Positions 8,755-17,153 of a stretch of 64,000 nucleotides of DNA are shown piece by piece. A program made the translations under genes and the position numbers. The stretch comes from Bacillota bacterium. Its GTDB lineage: Bacteria; Bacillota; Clostridia; Acetivibrionales; DTU013. How positions within the stretch are numbered: the first letter of the stretch is position 1; the number at the start of each line of letters is the position of its first letter. Under the pieces are notes generated by a model. The model saw only the letters and a program-made list of their open reading frames with translations, was not told where the DNA came from and searched no databases. The stretch covers positions 33,412-97,411 of the forward strand of contig JAEZYU010000059.1 in assembly GCA_023418915.1 (NCBI GenBank), written 5' to 3'.

Positions 8755-9501
8755 TCAATTGCCGCAGTTTTTTATCCTTCCCGCAAGGATGCCGGATATC
8801 CTGTCAAGCTGGGATTGATCATTTGCGCCAAGCACCTCATCACCGTCCCTGGCTTTGTAAACGCCGACCTTATAACCTCTTGTCAGCATTATTTCCAACG
8901 TATCGGTCAGATAGTACTCTTGCTGATCGTTGTCATTTCTGAGCAGATCAAGCGCTTCCTCCAGCTCCTTAGCTGAAAAAATATACATTCCGGAATTTAT
9001 TTCCTTAATGCCTCTTTCTGCTTCATTTGCATCACGATGTTCGACTATTTTAAGAAAACAACCCTCAGCATCCCTTACGATACGTCCGTATCCATGGGGA
9101 TCATCTACGTCAGCAGAAATCACTACTGCATGGAGCTCCTTTTTTCTCAATTCATCTATTGCATTTTTTATAGTTTCGGCAGTGATAAGAGGTGTATCTC
9201 CATAAAGAATAAGGATATACCCGCCTTTACTGATAAAGCTGCGGGCTATCTGAACAGCATGTCCTGTTCCCAGACGCTGCTCCTGCATCGCATATTCGAC
9301 CTTGTCTCCCATATAGTCCATTACCTGTGCAGCCTTATGGCCTACTATGACAACACATTTACTGATTCCGGCATTGCACGCAGCACTATAAACCCATTCG
9401 ATCATGGCCTTCCCACATGCCTGATGCAGTACCTTTGCCTTGTCGGACTTCATTCTTTTGCCCTCGCCTGCAGCGAGAATAAGTGCAGTTATATTTTCCA
9501 T
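8755..9501 (-). CDS. glmU: GlmU-type UDP-GlcNAc pyrophosphorylase, uridylyltransferase domain only
   Basis: This domain makes UDP-GlcNAc from GlcNAc-1-phosphate and UTP for peptidoglycan. It shows the nucleotidyltransferase motif LILAAGEGKRMKS, the sugar-phosphate region QEQRLGTGHAV, YGDTPLI with the metal Asp, and VEHRDANEAE. Normal GlmU (about 455 residues) continues into a left-handed beta-helix acetyltransferase; this one ends at residue 248 and prs starts less than 100 bases later, with no helix-repeat remnant between. Acetylation of glucosamine-1-phosphate must then come from another gene outside the window. The position between spoVG and prs is that of glmU (gcaD). Whether this is a normal variant of its lineage or a reductive loss cannot be told here. 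Confidence 0.88.
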   Translation of the reverse strand: MENITALILAAGEGKRMKSDKAKVLHQACGKAMIEWVYSAACNAGISKCVVIVGHKAAQVMDYMGDKVEYAMQEQRLGTGHAVQIARSFISKGGYILILYGDTPLITAETIKNAIDELRKKELHAVVISADVDDPHGYGRIVRDAEGCFLKIVEHRDANEAERGIKEINSGMYIFSAKELEEALDLLRNDNDQQEYYLTDTLEIMLTRGYKVGVYKARDGDEVLGANDQSQLDRISGILAGRIKNCGN

Positions 9502-9581
9502 CTATGCGATTCCTTTCGAGTTTCGCATAATATTATTGCACTTTTTATTAGATATTTCAACGTAATTATTGCACAAAAATA

Positions 9582-9609
9582 AAAAGACACTTCTGCTCAA
9601 AGTGCCTTT
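9582..9609 (-). terminator. Intrinsic terminator of spoVG
   Basis: Minus-strand stem AAGGCACTT / AAGTGTCTT (one G-T pair, 7-base loop) followed by TTTATTTTT, just after the spoVG stop. Confidence 0.8.
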
Positions 9610-9615
9610 AAAATA

Positions 9616-9882
9616 TTATTCTTCAGATGTTGTTGTCGAAACATATTTGTCCAGAATCGCCTTCTGAATTTTATCTCGTGTGACAGCATTGATCGGGTGC
9701 GCTATATCTTTGAATTCCCCGTCGGGGGTCTTCCGGCTCGGCATCGCAATGAACATGCCGTTCTGGCTCTCTATAACTTTGATATCATGCACTACGAATT
9801 CATTATCAAAAGTTACCGATACGACCGCTTTCATTTTACCCTCAACGTCGATTTTCCTGATGCGGACATCCGTGATTTCCAT
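9616..9882 (-). CDS. spoVG: SpoVG septation/sporulation regulator
   Basis: SpoVG is a small nucleic-acid-binding protein affecting asymmetric septation and, in several Bacillota, gene expression after transcription. The 88 residues match the family from the start (MEITDVRIRKIDVEGKMKAV) through the conserved MPSRKTPDGEFKDIAHPIN and the helix that follows. It is slightly shorter than the Bacillus protein (97). The ribosome site AGGAAGGTGG is about 9 bases before ATG. It is a one-gene unit with its own terminator and a sigma-H-like promoter. Confidence 0.97.
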   Translation of the reverse strand: MEITDVRIRKIDVEGKMKAVVSVTFDNEFVVHDIKVIESQNGMFIAMPSRKTPDGEFKDIAHPINAVTRDKIQKAILDKYVSTTTSEE

Positions 9883-9920
9883 TTATGCTACCACCTTCCT
9901 TTAATTAGTGTACATTATAT

Positions 9921-9945
9921 ATTCTATATAAAATAACATTTTCCT
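9921..9945 (-). promoter_or_regulatory. Sigma-H-like promoter of spoVG
   Basis: Minus strand AGGAAAA (9939-9945), 14 bases, then GAAT (9921-9924). This agrees with sigma-H boxes (AGGAWWT and GAAT) at the spacing of the Bacillus spoVG promoter, the model sigma-H promoter. Transcription would begin 30-40 bases before the start codon. Confidence 0.6.
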
Positions 9946-10003
9946 TCTTATCATCTTAATTTTTTGTTATATTTGGCAATAATGAGTAGTGTCTGTTTTT
10001 AGT

Positions 10004-10858
10004 TTAGTCCCGATCGGGCTTTACGAGAGAAGCCGGTTGGCTGTCCGCCATACCGCTCGCCCTGATATCGGTAATACCAGCGATTTCATCTACACCATAG
10101 AGCGTCAGCAGAGAAAACCACTCATCCACCAGCTTTCTGTCAGGCTCCGCCGTTTGTATCAGCACACCTGTTCCGGCCATTTCACATTCAAATTCTCGCG
10201 CCAGTTCAAAAATTCCCTTTGCTGTCCCTCCGCCTTTCATAAAATCGTCTATGAACAACAACCGCGAGCCGCGCTTTAGCGATTTGAGCGGCAGCACCAT
10301 CGTCTGAATTTTCTGGGATGATCCTGAAATATAGTTTATATTCACGGATGCACCGTCAGTTGCTTCGTTATAATGACGAACGATCACAAGGGGCTTGTTA
10401 AGATATCTTGCTGTCATAAATGCAAGTGGTATGCCTTTTGTCTCTACAGTTATGACATAATTCGGATCCTTACTGCGGAAATACCCGGCAAATATCTTTG
10501 CTATTTCCGAAACTATCTCGGGGTCGAATATTATATCAAGCATATAGATGTAGCCCCCGGCCAGTATCCTTTTTCTTTTTGAAAGCTCCGCACTGAGTCT
10601 GTTCGCCAGCTCGAGCACCGCTCCCGCAGACATCACAGGGACAAACCGTATTCCGCCCGATGCACCTGATATTGTCTCTATCGTACCGGTTCCGGTCTTT
10701 TCAAGTGAACTCCGAATCATATCGATATCCTCACTCACGGAGGATTTCGCACAGTTGAGCTTTTCTGTAAAAAAGCCCAGAGTAAAGACCTTTCCCGGCG
10801 ATTCGCACAGCATCCGCTGAAGTGCCGATATCCTTTCGTTTCTTTGCAGCTTGTCCAT
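10004..10858 (-). CDS. purR: PurR-type purine operon repressor
   Basis: A PRPP-sensing repressor of purine genes: an N-terminal winged helix (about 1-70; FFTEKLNCAKSSVSEDIDMI) joined to a phosphoribosyltransferase-like domain (about 75-275) with the PRPP loop RLLFIDDFMKGGGTAKG. Length is 284 residues, as in Bacillus. ATG at 10856-10858 is chosen; an ATG four codons upstream has its only purine-rich site (AGGAA) abutting it. It starts directly beside four tandem repeats that would form the leader of its mRNA. It lies upstream of spoVG as in other Bacillota. Candidate targets are the pur genes at 40.9-50.5 kb, but I found no clear PurR-box palindrome there. Confidence 0.93.
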   Translation of the reverse strand: MDKLQRNERISALQRMLCESPGKVFTLGFFTEKLNCAKSSVSEDIDMIRSSLEKTGTGTIETISGASGGIRFVPVMSAGAVLELANRLSAELSKRKRILAGGYIYMLDIIFDPEIVSEIAKIFAGYFRSKDPNYVITVETKGIPLAFMTARYLNKPLVIVRHYNEATDGASVNINYISGSSQKIQTMVLPLKSLKRGSRLLFIDDFMKGGGTAKGIFELAREFECEMAGTGVLIQTAEPDRKLVDEWFSLLTLYGVDEIAGITDIRASGMADSQPASLVKPDRD

Positions 10859-10870
10859 ATGATCACTCAT

Positions 10871-11019
10871 TTCCTGGGACGGTTCTTCCCTTTGGAACAG
10901 TCCTCTCTTCCTGGGATGGTTCTTCCCTTTGGAACAGTCCTCTCTTCCTGGGATGGTTCTTCCCCTTTGGAACAGTCCTCTCTTCCTGGGACGGTTCTTC
11001 CCTTTGGAACAGTCCTCTC
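10871..11019. repeat. Four tandem 37-bp repeats in the purR leader
   Basis: Units begin at 10871, 10908, 10945 (38 bp, one extra C) and 10983; they are nearly identical. Each contains GGGACGGTTC, a short spacer, then GGAACAGTCC, so each can fold into a hairpin. The related core GGGGACGGTTCCG occurs around 30.75-30.82 kb. The array ends next to the purR start codon. Confidence 0.9.
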
Positions 11020-11321
11020 TTTTTTATTCAATAATACAATAATCCGAATGATTTAACAATATATCTGATAAATGTTCGTATTTATTTAGAATTTAATGGA
11101 GGGCCTGGTCATTTTTATGAAGGCCAACCTTCTATAAGCATACATATATGAGAAAGAGGAATATAATAACACATAAAACACATATACCACAAATAAAATA
11201 TGCGGCATATTATATCAGATAGTTGTCAATGCTTACGGTATGGGATGTCTGTTTTACTTTTTTGAAATTTTATTGTATGATTTATTTATCAGAAAAAAAT
11301 ATGGTCGGGGAGTGTTAAAAA
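11020..11321. other. AT-rich gene-free stretch before murC
   Basis: About 300 bp between the purR leader repeats and murC. It is AT-rich with short alternating tracts; I see no gene, no convincing -35/-10 pair and no strong hairpin. The murC promoter probably lies in its last 80 bases (TATGAT at about 11276). Confidence 0.5.
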
Positions 11322-12734
11322 TTGCAGACTGACGGACTTTTAAGCTCTGAAAAAATCAAGAGGGTGCATTTCACCGGCATCGGCGGCATAAGTATGAGCG
11401 GGCTCGCAGAAATACTTGCTGATCAGGGGTACATAGTGACCGGATCGGACATGAAACCCTCATCAATAATACAAAAGCTTGACCGGATCGGTATAAGGAC
11501 ATCGATCGGACACCATGCGGATAATATTAAGGGAGCAGACCTTCTGGTATACACGGCAGCTGTTAAGCCTGACAATCCTGAACTCCTGGCGGCAGCTGAA
11601 GCCGGCATTCCCTATATCGACAGAGCAGCCTTGCTCGGCGAGATCATGAAAAAATATCCCTGGAGCCTTGCTGTATCCGGTACCCACGGAAAAACAACGA
11701 CAACCTCGATGATATCGATGATTATGATGGAACAGGGTCTTGATCCAACCATCCATATAGGCGGCGAGCTCAATGCCATAGGTGGGACCACAAGGATTGG
11801 AAAAAGTGATTACTTCATAGCAGAAGCATGTGAATACACGGGAAGCTTTCTCAGGTTACATCCACGGATCGCAGTTATACTGAATATAGAGTTCGATCAT
11901 GCAGACTACTTCAAAAACATAGACGACGTTAAAAATGTGTTCAAAAAGTTTGCCGGCCTGGTACCGGATTACGGGTACATCGTAGTAAATGGTGATGATG
12001 CTGCCGCTATCGATATTCTTGGCGACATCACCTGCAGCATCACAACATACGGAGTAAAAAGCGGCAGCCAGTATACCTGGAGCGCATCAGATATATCATT
12101 CGATGACAAGGGCTGCGCATCCTATAAGCTGTTATATAAAAATGAGCAGGTATGCGAGATCAGACTAAACGTTCCCGGAATACACAATGTCAGTAATTCA
12201 CTGGCAGCGATCGCATCATGCAGTCTTGCAGGCTGCAGTCCCGCATCCGCCGCAAGAGCTCTGCAGAAATATGGCGGAACCTGCAGACGGTTTGAAATAA
12301 AGGGAGTAAGCGATGGTGTCACTGTCGTTGATGACTACGCTCACCATCCGTCGGAGATCGCAGCCACATTGAAGGCTGCAGGGAAATACAGCCATTCACA
12401 TATCTGGTGCGTTTTTCAGCCCCATACATATTCAAGAACAAAATGCCTGATGGATGATTTTACAACATCCTTTGACGCTGCAGACTTCATTATTCTCACC
12501 GATATATATGCCGCCCGTGAAGCAGATAACGGCGAAGTAAATTCCTCAATGCTTGCTGAAAGGATAGCGCTGGCAGGCAAAAGAGCAATTTATATCAAGG
12601 ATTTTGGTGATATCGTTGAATATCTTGACAAAAACGTAGATTCAGGCGATCTTGTCATTACCATGGGTGCAGGCGACATATATAAAGTAGGCGATTTGTT
12701 CCTCGAATCCAGAAAAAAGCTGGCTGTAAGCTGA
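11322..12734 (+). CDS. murC: UDP-N-acetylmuramate--L-alanine ligase
   Basis: Adds the first amino acid of the peptidoglycan stem. It has the N-terminal Rossmann part (VHFTGIGGISMSGLAEIL), the ATP loop GTHGKTTTTS near residue 120, the middle Mur-ligase domain (NIEFDHADYF) and the C-terminal ligase domain (VVDDYAHHPSEI, VFQPHTYSRT). It has 470 residues, full length. The start is TTG with GGGGAGTG about 9 bases upstream; no in-frame ATG lies before the first conserved strand. It stands alone, reading away from purR, a location for murC that recurs in clostridia. Confidence 0.97.
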   Translation: MQTDGLLSSEKIKRVHFTGIGGISMSGLAEILADQGYIVTGSDMKPSSIIQKLDRIGIRTSIGHHADNIKGADLLVYTAAVKPDNPELLAAAEAGIPYIDRAALLGEIMKKYPWSLAVSGTHGKTTTTSMISMIMMEQGLDPTIHIGGELNAIGGTTRIGKSDYFIAEACEYTGSFLRLHPRIAVILNIEFDHADYFKNIDDVKNVFKKFAGLVPDYGYIVVNGDDAAAIDILGDITCSITTYGVKSGSQYTWSASDISFDDKGCASYKLLYKNEQVCEIRLNVPGIHNVSNSLAAIASCSLAGCSPASAARALQKYGGTCRRFEIKGVSDGVTVVDDYAHHPSEIAATLKAAGKYSHSHIWCVFQPHTYSRTKCLMDDFTTSFDAADFIILTDIYAAREADNGEVNSSMLAERIALAGKRAIYIKDFGDIVEYLDKNVDSGDLVITMGAGDIYKVGDLFLESRKKLAVS

Positions 12735-12837
12735 TACACACTACACAGCAATGCCTTGATGTCACTGTATTACTAAAGTGTCTCCGGTTGTGCGCCAAAT
12801 AAGCCTTCTGTCACACATCATATGAACACTATTAAAA

Positions 12838-12862
12838 ACGCCGGGGCTTACAGCCCTGGCAT
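12838..12862. terminator. Bidirectional terminator between murC and fabZ
   Basis: Stem GCCGGGGC / GCCCTGGC with a TTACA loop; T-rich on both strands (ATCTTTAT on plus, GTTTTTAAT on minus). It serves the convergent murC and fabZ genes. Confidence 0.7.
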
Positions 12863-12897
12863 CTTTATGTCATAGTTGTCTATTGATGAGTACAGAC

Positions 12898-13350
12898 CTA
12901 TCTTTTTACGGAAGTCATGGCAAAACGTATCTCGCCCTCGGCCGCAGTCTTGTCATCCACCGTTGCCTTGACCTTTGCTTTTACGACGCCCAGCTTTGAA
13001 GAAAGTATCTCGGCTTCCAGACGCAGCGTATCGCCGGGCATAACCTGTTTTTTGAACTTCATTGCATCAATACTGGCAAACACGCCAAGCTTTACATCCC
13101 CGCTGCTTCCATCAGATCCCGCAGCCTCAGCGTTAACTGCGATACCTGCTGTCTGTGCAAGTGCCTCGACTATCAGCACGCCAGGCATGATCGGATATTC
13201 CGGGAAATGTCCCTGAAAAAAAGGTTCGTTAGCTGTAACATTTTTTATTCCCACTGCCCTTTTACCCGGCTCGATTTCGATGATTTTGTCCACCAGCAGG
13301 AAAGGATACCTGTGGGGTATGACCTTTCTGATCTCAAGATTCGTCAGCAT
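12898..13350 (-). CDS. fabZ: 3-hydroxyacyl-ACP dehydratase FabZ
   Basis: Dehydrates 3-hydroxyacyl-ACP in type II fatty acid synthesis. The 150-residue hot-dog-fold protein has IPHRYPFLLVDKI, the active-site His in QGHFPEYPIMPG and the active-site Glu in VEALAQTAG. Length and motifs are normal. It is away from other fab genes here; the HD gene upstream on the same strand is 60 bp away and may be cotranscribed. Confidence 0.96.
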   Translation of the reverse strand: MLTNLEIRKVIPHRYPFLLVDKIIEIEPGKRAVGIKNVTANEPFFQGHFPEYPIMPGVLIVEALAQTAGIAVNAEAAGSDGSSGDVKLGVFASIDAMKFKKQVMPGDTLRLEAEILSSKLGVVKAKVKATVDDKTAAEGEIRFAMTSVKR

Positions 13351-13412
13351 TTGTACACCTCATTCACAATTTTTTTTAGCTTCTTCGGCCGTATGAATAA
13401 ACACAGGCTTTT

Positions 13413-14021
13413 TTACTTTTTTCTGCTCCTGCCCTGTTCCAGTTCCTTGCAGCCCTTTACAAGCTCGGGCAATATCTTCTCCATAAAGTAAGCTGCACTT
13501 GAAAGATCGGACTGGGCCAGCTTTTCAACTATCGAATGGAATTTTTCCACAAAGGGATACAAATTATTAAGCTTCACTTCATTTACGCATTCCATTATGG
13601 CATCGATATAATCCGCACATTTGAGTATCCTGCCTTCCAATGTATCATCCTTGCCGTCGAAAAGGATTTGCCTGTAAATGCTTTTATATGGCTCCTCCAT
13701 GCTGACCAGCAGATTCTCCTCGACGATCTCCCGTTCGAGCAGGCTCAGCATATCCCTCAGCTGCTCATTTTTGTGCTTAACGGTACTGATGATGTCACCG
13801 GTCATTGCTTCGACTACATCATGGTTCAACAGTTTTTTGAACAATTTGCTCCAATCGACGGTTTTACCATTCTCCTCTTCGATCAGCGCCAGCATCTGAC
13901 CTATCTGTGATACGAAAAATGAATGCTCGCTGACAGTAGCCCGCTGATGCATAAAATCCGTTGACCAGCGTCCCATATTATTCAATTTGCGTACAGTCAT
14001 CAGATAATTGTGCAGTCCCAT
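13413..14021 (-). CDS. HD-domain phosphohydrolase, YfbR-like
   Basis: A 202-residue HD-superfamily protein resembling YfbR 5'-deoxynucleotidases. Metal-binding residues are visible in TVSEHSFFVSQIG (His), LNHDVVEAMTGDI (the HD pair) and ILKCADYIDAIME (Asp). Substrate is not predictable: 5'-nucleotidases and other hydrolases share this pattern. The ATG has GGAGG 5 bases upstream, immediately after a strong hairpin (14032-14073) in the leader. The C-terminus is Arg/Lys-rich (EQGRSRKK). Confidence 0.75.
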   Translation of the reverse strand: MGLHNYLMTVRKLNNMGRWSTDFMHQRATVSEHSFFVSQIGQMLALIEEENGKTVDWSKLFKKLLNHDVVEAMTGDIISTVKHKNEQLRDMLSLLEREIVEENLLVSMEEPYKSIYRQILFDGKDDTLEGRILKCADYIDAIMECVNEVKLNNLYPFVEKFHSIVEKLAQSDLSSAAYFMEKILPELVKGCKELEQGRSRKK

Positions 14022-14031
14022 GACATCCTCC

Positions 14032-14073
14032 GCCAGCGAAGCGGCGCTAAACTACGCTGACGCCGCTCCTGGC
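14032..14073 (-). other. Leader hairpin of the HD gene
   Basis: Stem GCCAG...AGCGGCG / CGCCGCT...CTGGC with a 14-base loop ends directly against the GGAGG ribosome site of the HD gene. It could affect translation or stabilise the mRNA. On the plus strand it would resemble a terminator (ATTTTATGTATTTT follows), but no plus-strand gene precedes it. Confidence 0.45.
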
Positions 14074-14089
14074 ATTTTATGTATTTTGC

Positions 14090-14552
14090 CCGAAACAAAA
14101 AATAAACAATTTACTTATTCGTATGCTATTATTGTATATTTTATTATACCCGATAAAGATATGCAAACATAACATACGATCACACTGGACAACAGAATCG
14201 GTAATAAACCTTAAAAGTAAAAGTATTTTGCCTGCACACCAAAAACAAACAATTTACTTATTCGTATGCCATTAATGATCCATTTACCATTGGGTTCATA
14301 ATGCTAAAAATCCTAGTTTTAAGCACCCGACATCATGTTGAGCTCATATTGCTCAAATATGCAGACTCTGCGTATCTAGCATAATTTGGGGTTCATAATG
14401 CTAAAAAATTCAGACTCTGCGTATCTAACATAATTTTGGGTTTATAATGCTAAAAGTGCAGTTTTTGCATCTAACATAATTTTGGGCCCATAATGCTAAA
14501 AAATTCAGACTCTGCGTATCTAACATAATTTTGGGCCCATAATGCTAAAAAA
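14090..14552. repeat. Gene-free repeat region: tandem ~49-bp units
   Basis: Two copies of CAATTTACTTATTCGTATGC (at about 14108 and 14248) precede an array whose unit runs TTCATAATGCTAAAAAATTC, then AGACTCTGCGTATCTAACAT, then AATTTTGGG. Units begin near 14292 (degenerate), 14389, 14438, 14484 and 14533 (partial). Units abut without unique spacers. No open frame with a ribosome site is seen. Confidence 0.75.
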
Positions 14553-14683
14553 TTCAAGTAATGGGAGCTCAATAGTGAATATTTTCAATGTTTTCTTACG
14601 ATAACGCAGTTCAACCCTATATTATGTAAAACAATTATAGACAAAAATCAGTTTTTCACTAATTTTTTTACCCATTACTTGAA
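14553..14683. mobile_element. 131-bp MITE-like element with 13-bp terminal inverted repeats
   Basis: TTCAAGTAATGGG (14553-14565) is the perfect inverse of CCCATTACTTGAA (14671-14683). The interior is AT-rich and non-coding. The element lies inside or at the edge of the ~49-bp array, whose last unit it interrupts. Size, perfect ends and lack of coding fit a miniature inverted-repeat element; no related transposase is in the window. Confidence 0.6.
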
Positions 14684-14720
14684 AATTTAAACAGTTCACT
14701 TCAATTTCCTCTATTTATTT

Positions 14721-14875
14721 CCCACTGTCTTTGATTAAGCCAGGTTATTAGCCCACTGTCCTTGATTAAGCCAGGTTATTTCCCACTGTCCTTGATTAAG
14801 CCAGGTTATTAACCCACTGTCTTTGATTAAGCCAGGTTATTAGCCCACTGTCTTTGATTAAGTCCAGGTTATTAG
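14721..14875. repeat. Five tandem 30-32-bp repeats
   Basis: Units CCCACTGTCTTTGATTAAGC-CAGGTTATTAG start at 14721, 14752, 14782, 14813 and 14844, with small changes (C for T, TTT for TAG, one inserted T). There are no spacers, so it is not a CRISPR array. Confidence 0.9.
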
Positions 14876-14993
14876 CCCACACCTCCGCTTCCGCATAATT
14901 TGATTGACATAAATACGCATAGAGGTGAGGTTTTACTGTTTTTACGGATTCGCTAAAATTACAGTAATGTTATAAGGCAACAAGGCTCTTTTT

Positions 14994-15164
14994 AGCGCAT
15001 CGTTCAAAGAAAAATTTCGATTGTAGAAGATTTTTTTACCTCTGTACGTTTCAACGAGGCGGGAGATATACCTGAAAATCAAATTGGAACCGCCACCAAG
15101 CGTTTTTCAGCCTGAAGATTTGAAAATAACGAAGGGAAGTGAGGGACGTCATTCACTCGTTATT
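14994..15164. repeat. Dispersed structured repeat, copy B
   Basis: About 170 bp starting GCATCGTTCAAAG, with AACGAGGCGGGAGATAT, the core CCGCCACCAAGCGTTTTTCA, a TGAAAATAACG return arm and a CTCGTTAT end. It lacks the internal palindrome seen in copies C and D. It ends at the -10 box of the ABC exporter operon. Confidence 0.8.
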
Positions 15165-15165
15165 A

Positions 15166-15174
15166 TGGTATAAT
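15166..15174 (+). promoter_or_regulatory. Extended -10 promoter of the ABC exporter operon
   Basis: TGGTATAAT is a perfect extended -10 box (TGnTATAAT). No good -35 is present; the sequence upstream is the end of repeat copy B. Transcription would start near 15181, about 70 bases before the ABC gene. Confidence 0.5.
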
Positions 15175-15250
15175 GTTGGCTGAAACAGCCAAACTCCATT
15201 TCAAAGGCTGCAACCAAGGCATACAGCAGTAATATATGGGAGAGTACAGA

Positions 15251-17152
15251 ATGAAATCATTAAGATATATACAGGACTTATTGCTTAGATATAAATACAA
15301 ATATGTACTGGGTGTAGTATTCCTTTTAAGCGTCGATGCTCTGCAGCTGATAATGCCAAGAATACTCGGCGAAGCCACCGATTATCTTGAAAGCGGAACG
15401 CTTACGCAATCAAAGCTGGCTGTCTTTGCATCGGCAGTTGTGATTATTGCTGCAGGAATTGCGGTATTCAGGTTCCTGTTCAGGTATACACTATACGGCG
15501 TATCACGTTCTGTAGAACTATCCTTCAGGAACAGGTTCTATGCACATCTTCAGAGGCTCTCAGCCAATTACTTCAATACTCATAAGACGGGTGACCTTAT
15601 GGCACACGCCACCAATGATATGAATAATGTCACTATAGCCACCGGACAGGGAGTCATTTTTGCAGTGGATTGTTTGCTTATCCCAATCGCCTCATTAATA
15701 ATGATGTGGTACACTGGCGGTTTCAGGCTGACTGCCGCCAGCTTTGCACCTCTTTTACTGCTGGCTGTCATAGTATTTTTCTTCATGAGGATCATGCAAA
15801 ATGCGGTACAGAAACAGCAGGAAGCATTCTCAAATTTGACAGAGACCGCCAGAGAGAACTTCTCAGGCATCAGGGTCGTCAAGTCATTTGTACAGGAGCA
15901 GCAGGAAATAAAGCGGTTCGAACAGGTGAATGAGATCAACAGACGCGCAAATCTCAGGTTCATCCGGCTAATGAGCATGATGTTCCCCAGTGTTATGCTG
16001 GTATCATCGCTGTCCTTTGTTATCGCCCTCTGGTATGGCGGCCTGCTGGTTATTGACGGAACTATCTCCCTCGGGGACTTCGTTGCGTTCAACAGCTATC
16101 TGGGCATGCTGATATGGCCTATCACAGCACTTGGCTGGGTCGCAAATATATTTGAGCGCGGTTCTGTATCACTAAAGCGTATCAATAAAATCATGGATGA
16201 AAAGCCCGAGATATCTGACAGAACAGATGAGACAGAACAGTACGGCGCCTCCAGCAGAACAAATGCAGCAGAACTAAGCGAGAACGCAGGTGTGGCATTG
16301 CAAAGCAAGAAACCAAACATCACAGAGCGTGAAACACACAGCAGAAACACAGGCAATCATCCAACATGCAGCTATCCGCAAACCAGGCACTTACATGTCA
16401 TCCGGGGAGAGATAGAATTCAAGAACCTTACCTTTACATATCCCGGAAGCTCAGGTCCAGTATTGCGAGATGTAAGCCTTACTGTGAAAAAGGGCAAAAC
16501 CCTTGCGATAATCGGAAGGACCGGCAGCGGAAAAACAACTCTTATCAACCTTGTTTCCAGGATGCTTTCCGTACCCTATGGAACACTGTTCATAGATGGA
16601 AGGGATGTGAATGATATTCCGCTCGCCGTACTCAGAAGCAGTATTGGCCATGTTCCGCAGGATACATTTTTGTTTTCTGATACGATCCGGAATAATATTG
16701 ATTTTTACCGCAGCCTTGATATTGGTAAAATAGAAGAAGCATCCAGGATCGCCCGACTGTATGATGATTTTGCCGGATTCCCGAAAGGGTTTGACACTGT
16801 AGTCGGAGAAAGAGGCGTCACGCTCTCCGGCGGTCAGAAGCAAAGGACTGCCATTGCGAGAGCGGTACTGGGTTCACCGACAATACTTATACTAGATGAT
16901 TGTCTTTCGGCAGTAGATGCAAAGACTGAGGAGTACATACTTCGTGATCTTAAAACGCTGATGAAACAGCGTACAAGTATCATTGTATCGCACAGAATTT
17001 CTGCCGTCAAAGATGCAGACGAGATAATCGTCCTTGATGAAGGAAGTATAATCGAACGCGGCACACATGCTTCACTTCTGGCACTCGGCGGTTATTATCA
17101 TGAGCTTTACAGCAGGCAGCTGCTGGCAGACGAGATAGAGGAGGCTGAATAG
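15251..17152 (+). CDS. ABC exporter half-transporter, subunit with degenerate catalytic site
   Basis: One half of a heterodimeric type IV ABC exporter (BmrCD / TM287-288 class). Six membrane helices fill about residues 1-315; the ATPase domain follows from about 390, with Walker A GRTGSGKTT, Q-loop VPQDTFLFSD and an intact LSGGQKQR signature. Walker B reads LILDDCLSAVD: the catalytic Glu is Asp, the hallmark of the non-hydrolysing site in such heterodimers. An unusual hydrophilic linker of about 55 residues, rich in Ser, Asn, Glu and Thr, lies between the membrane and ATPase domains (about 330-385). ATG at 15251 is preferred over 15236 because GGGAGAG is 7 bases upstream. The partner starts one base after the stop. 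Substrate unknown; multidrug export is typical. Confidence 0.92.
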   Translation: MKSLRYIQDLLLRYKYKYVLGVVFLLSVDALQLIMPRILGEATDYLESGTLTQSKLAVFASAVVIIAAGIAVFRFLFRYTLYGVSRSVELSFRNRFYAHLQRLSANYFNTHKTGDLMAHATNDMNNVTIATGQGVIFAVDCLLIPIASLIMMWYTGGFRLTAASFAPLLLLAVIVFFFMRIMQNAVQKQQEAFSNLTETARENFSGIRVVKSFVQEQQEIKRFEQVNEINRRANLRFIRLMSMMFPSVMLVSSLSFVIALWYGGLLVIDGTISLGDFVAFNSYLGMLIWPITALGWVANIFERGSVSLKRINKIMDEKPEISDRTDETEQYGASSRTNAAELSENAGVALQSKKPNITERETHSRNTGNHPTCSYPQTRHLHVIRGEIEFKNLTFTYPGSSGPVLRDVSLTVKKGKTLAIIGRTGSGKTTLINLVSRMLSVPYGTLFIDGRDVNDIPLAVLRSSIGHVPQDTFLFSDTIRNNIDFYRSLDIGKIEEASRIARLYDDFAGFPKGFDTVVGERGVTLSGGQKQRTAIARAVLGSPTILILDDCLSAVDAKTEEYILRDLKTLMKQRTSIIVSHRISAVKDADEIIVLDEGSIIERGTHASLLALGGYYHELYSRQLLADEIEEAE

Positions 17153-17153
17153 T

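Noticed and set aside
14721..14875. Regular 30-bp repeats that could suggest a CRISPR array
   Set aside because: Units abut with no unique spacers and no cas genes are near; it is a plain tandem array.
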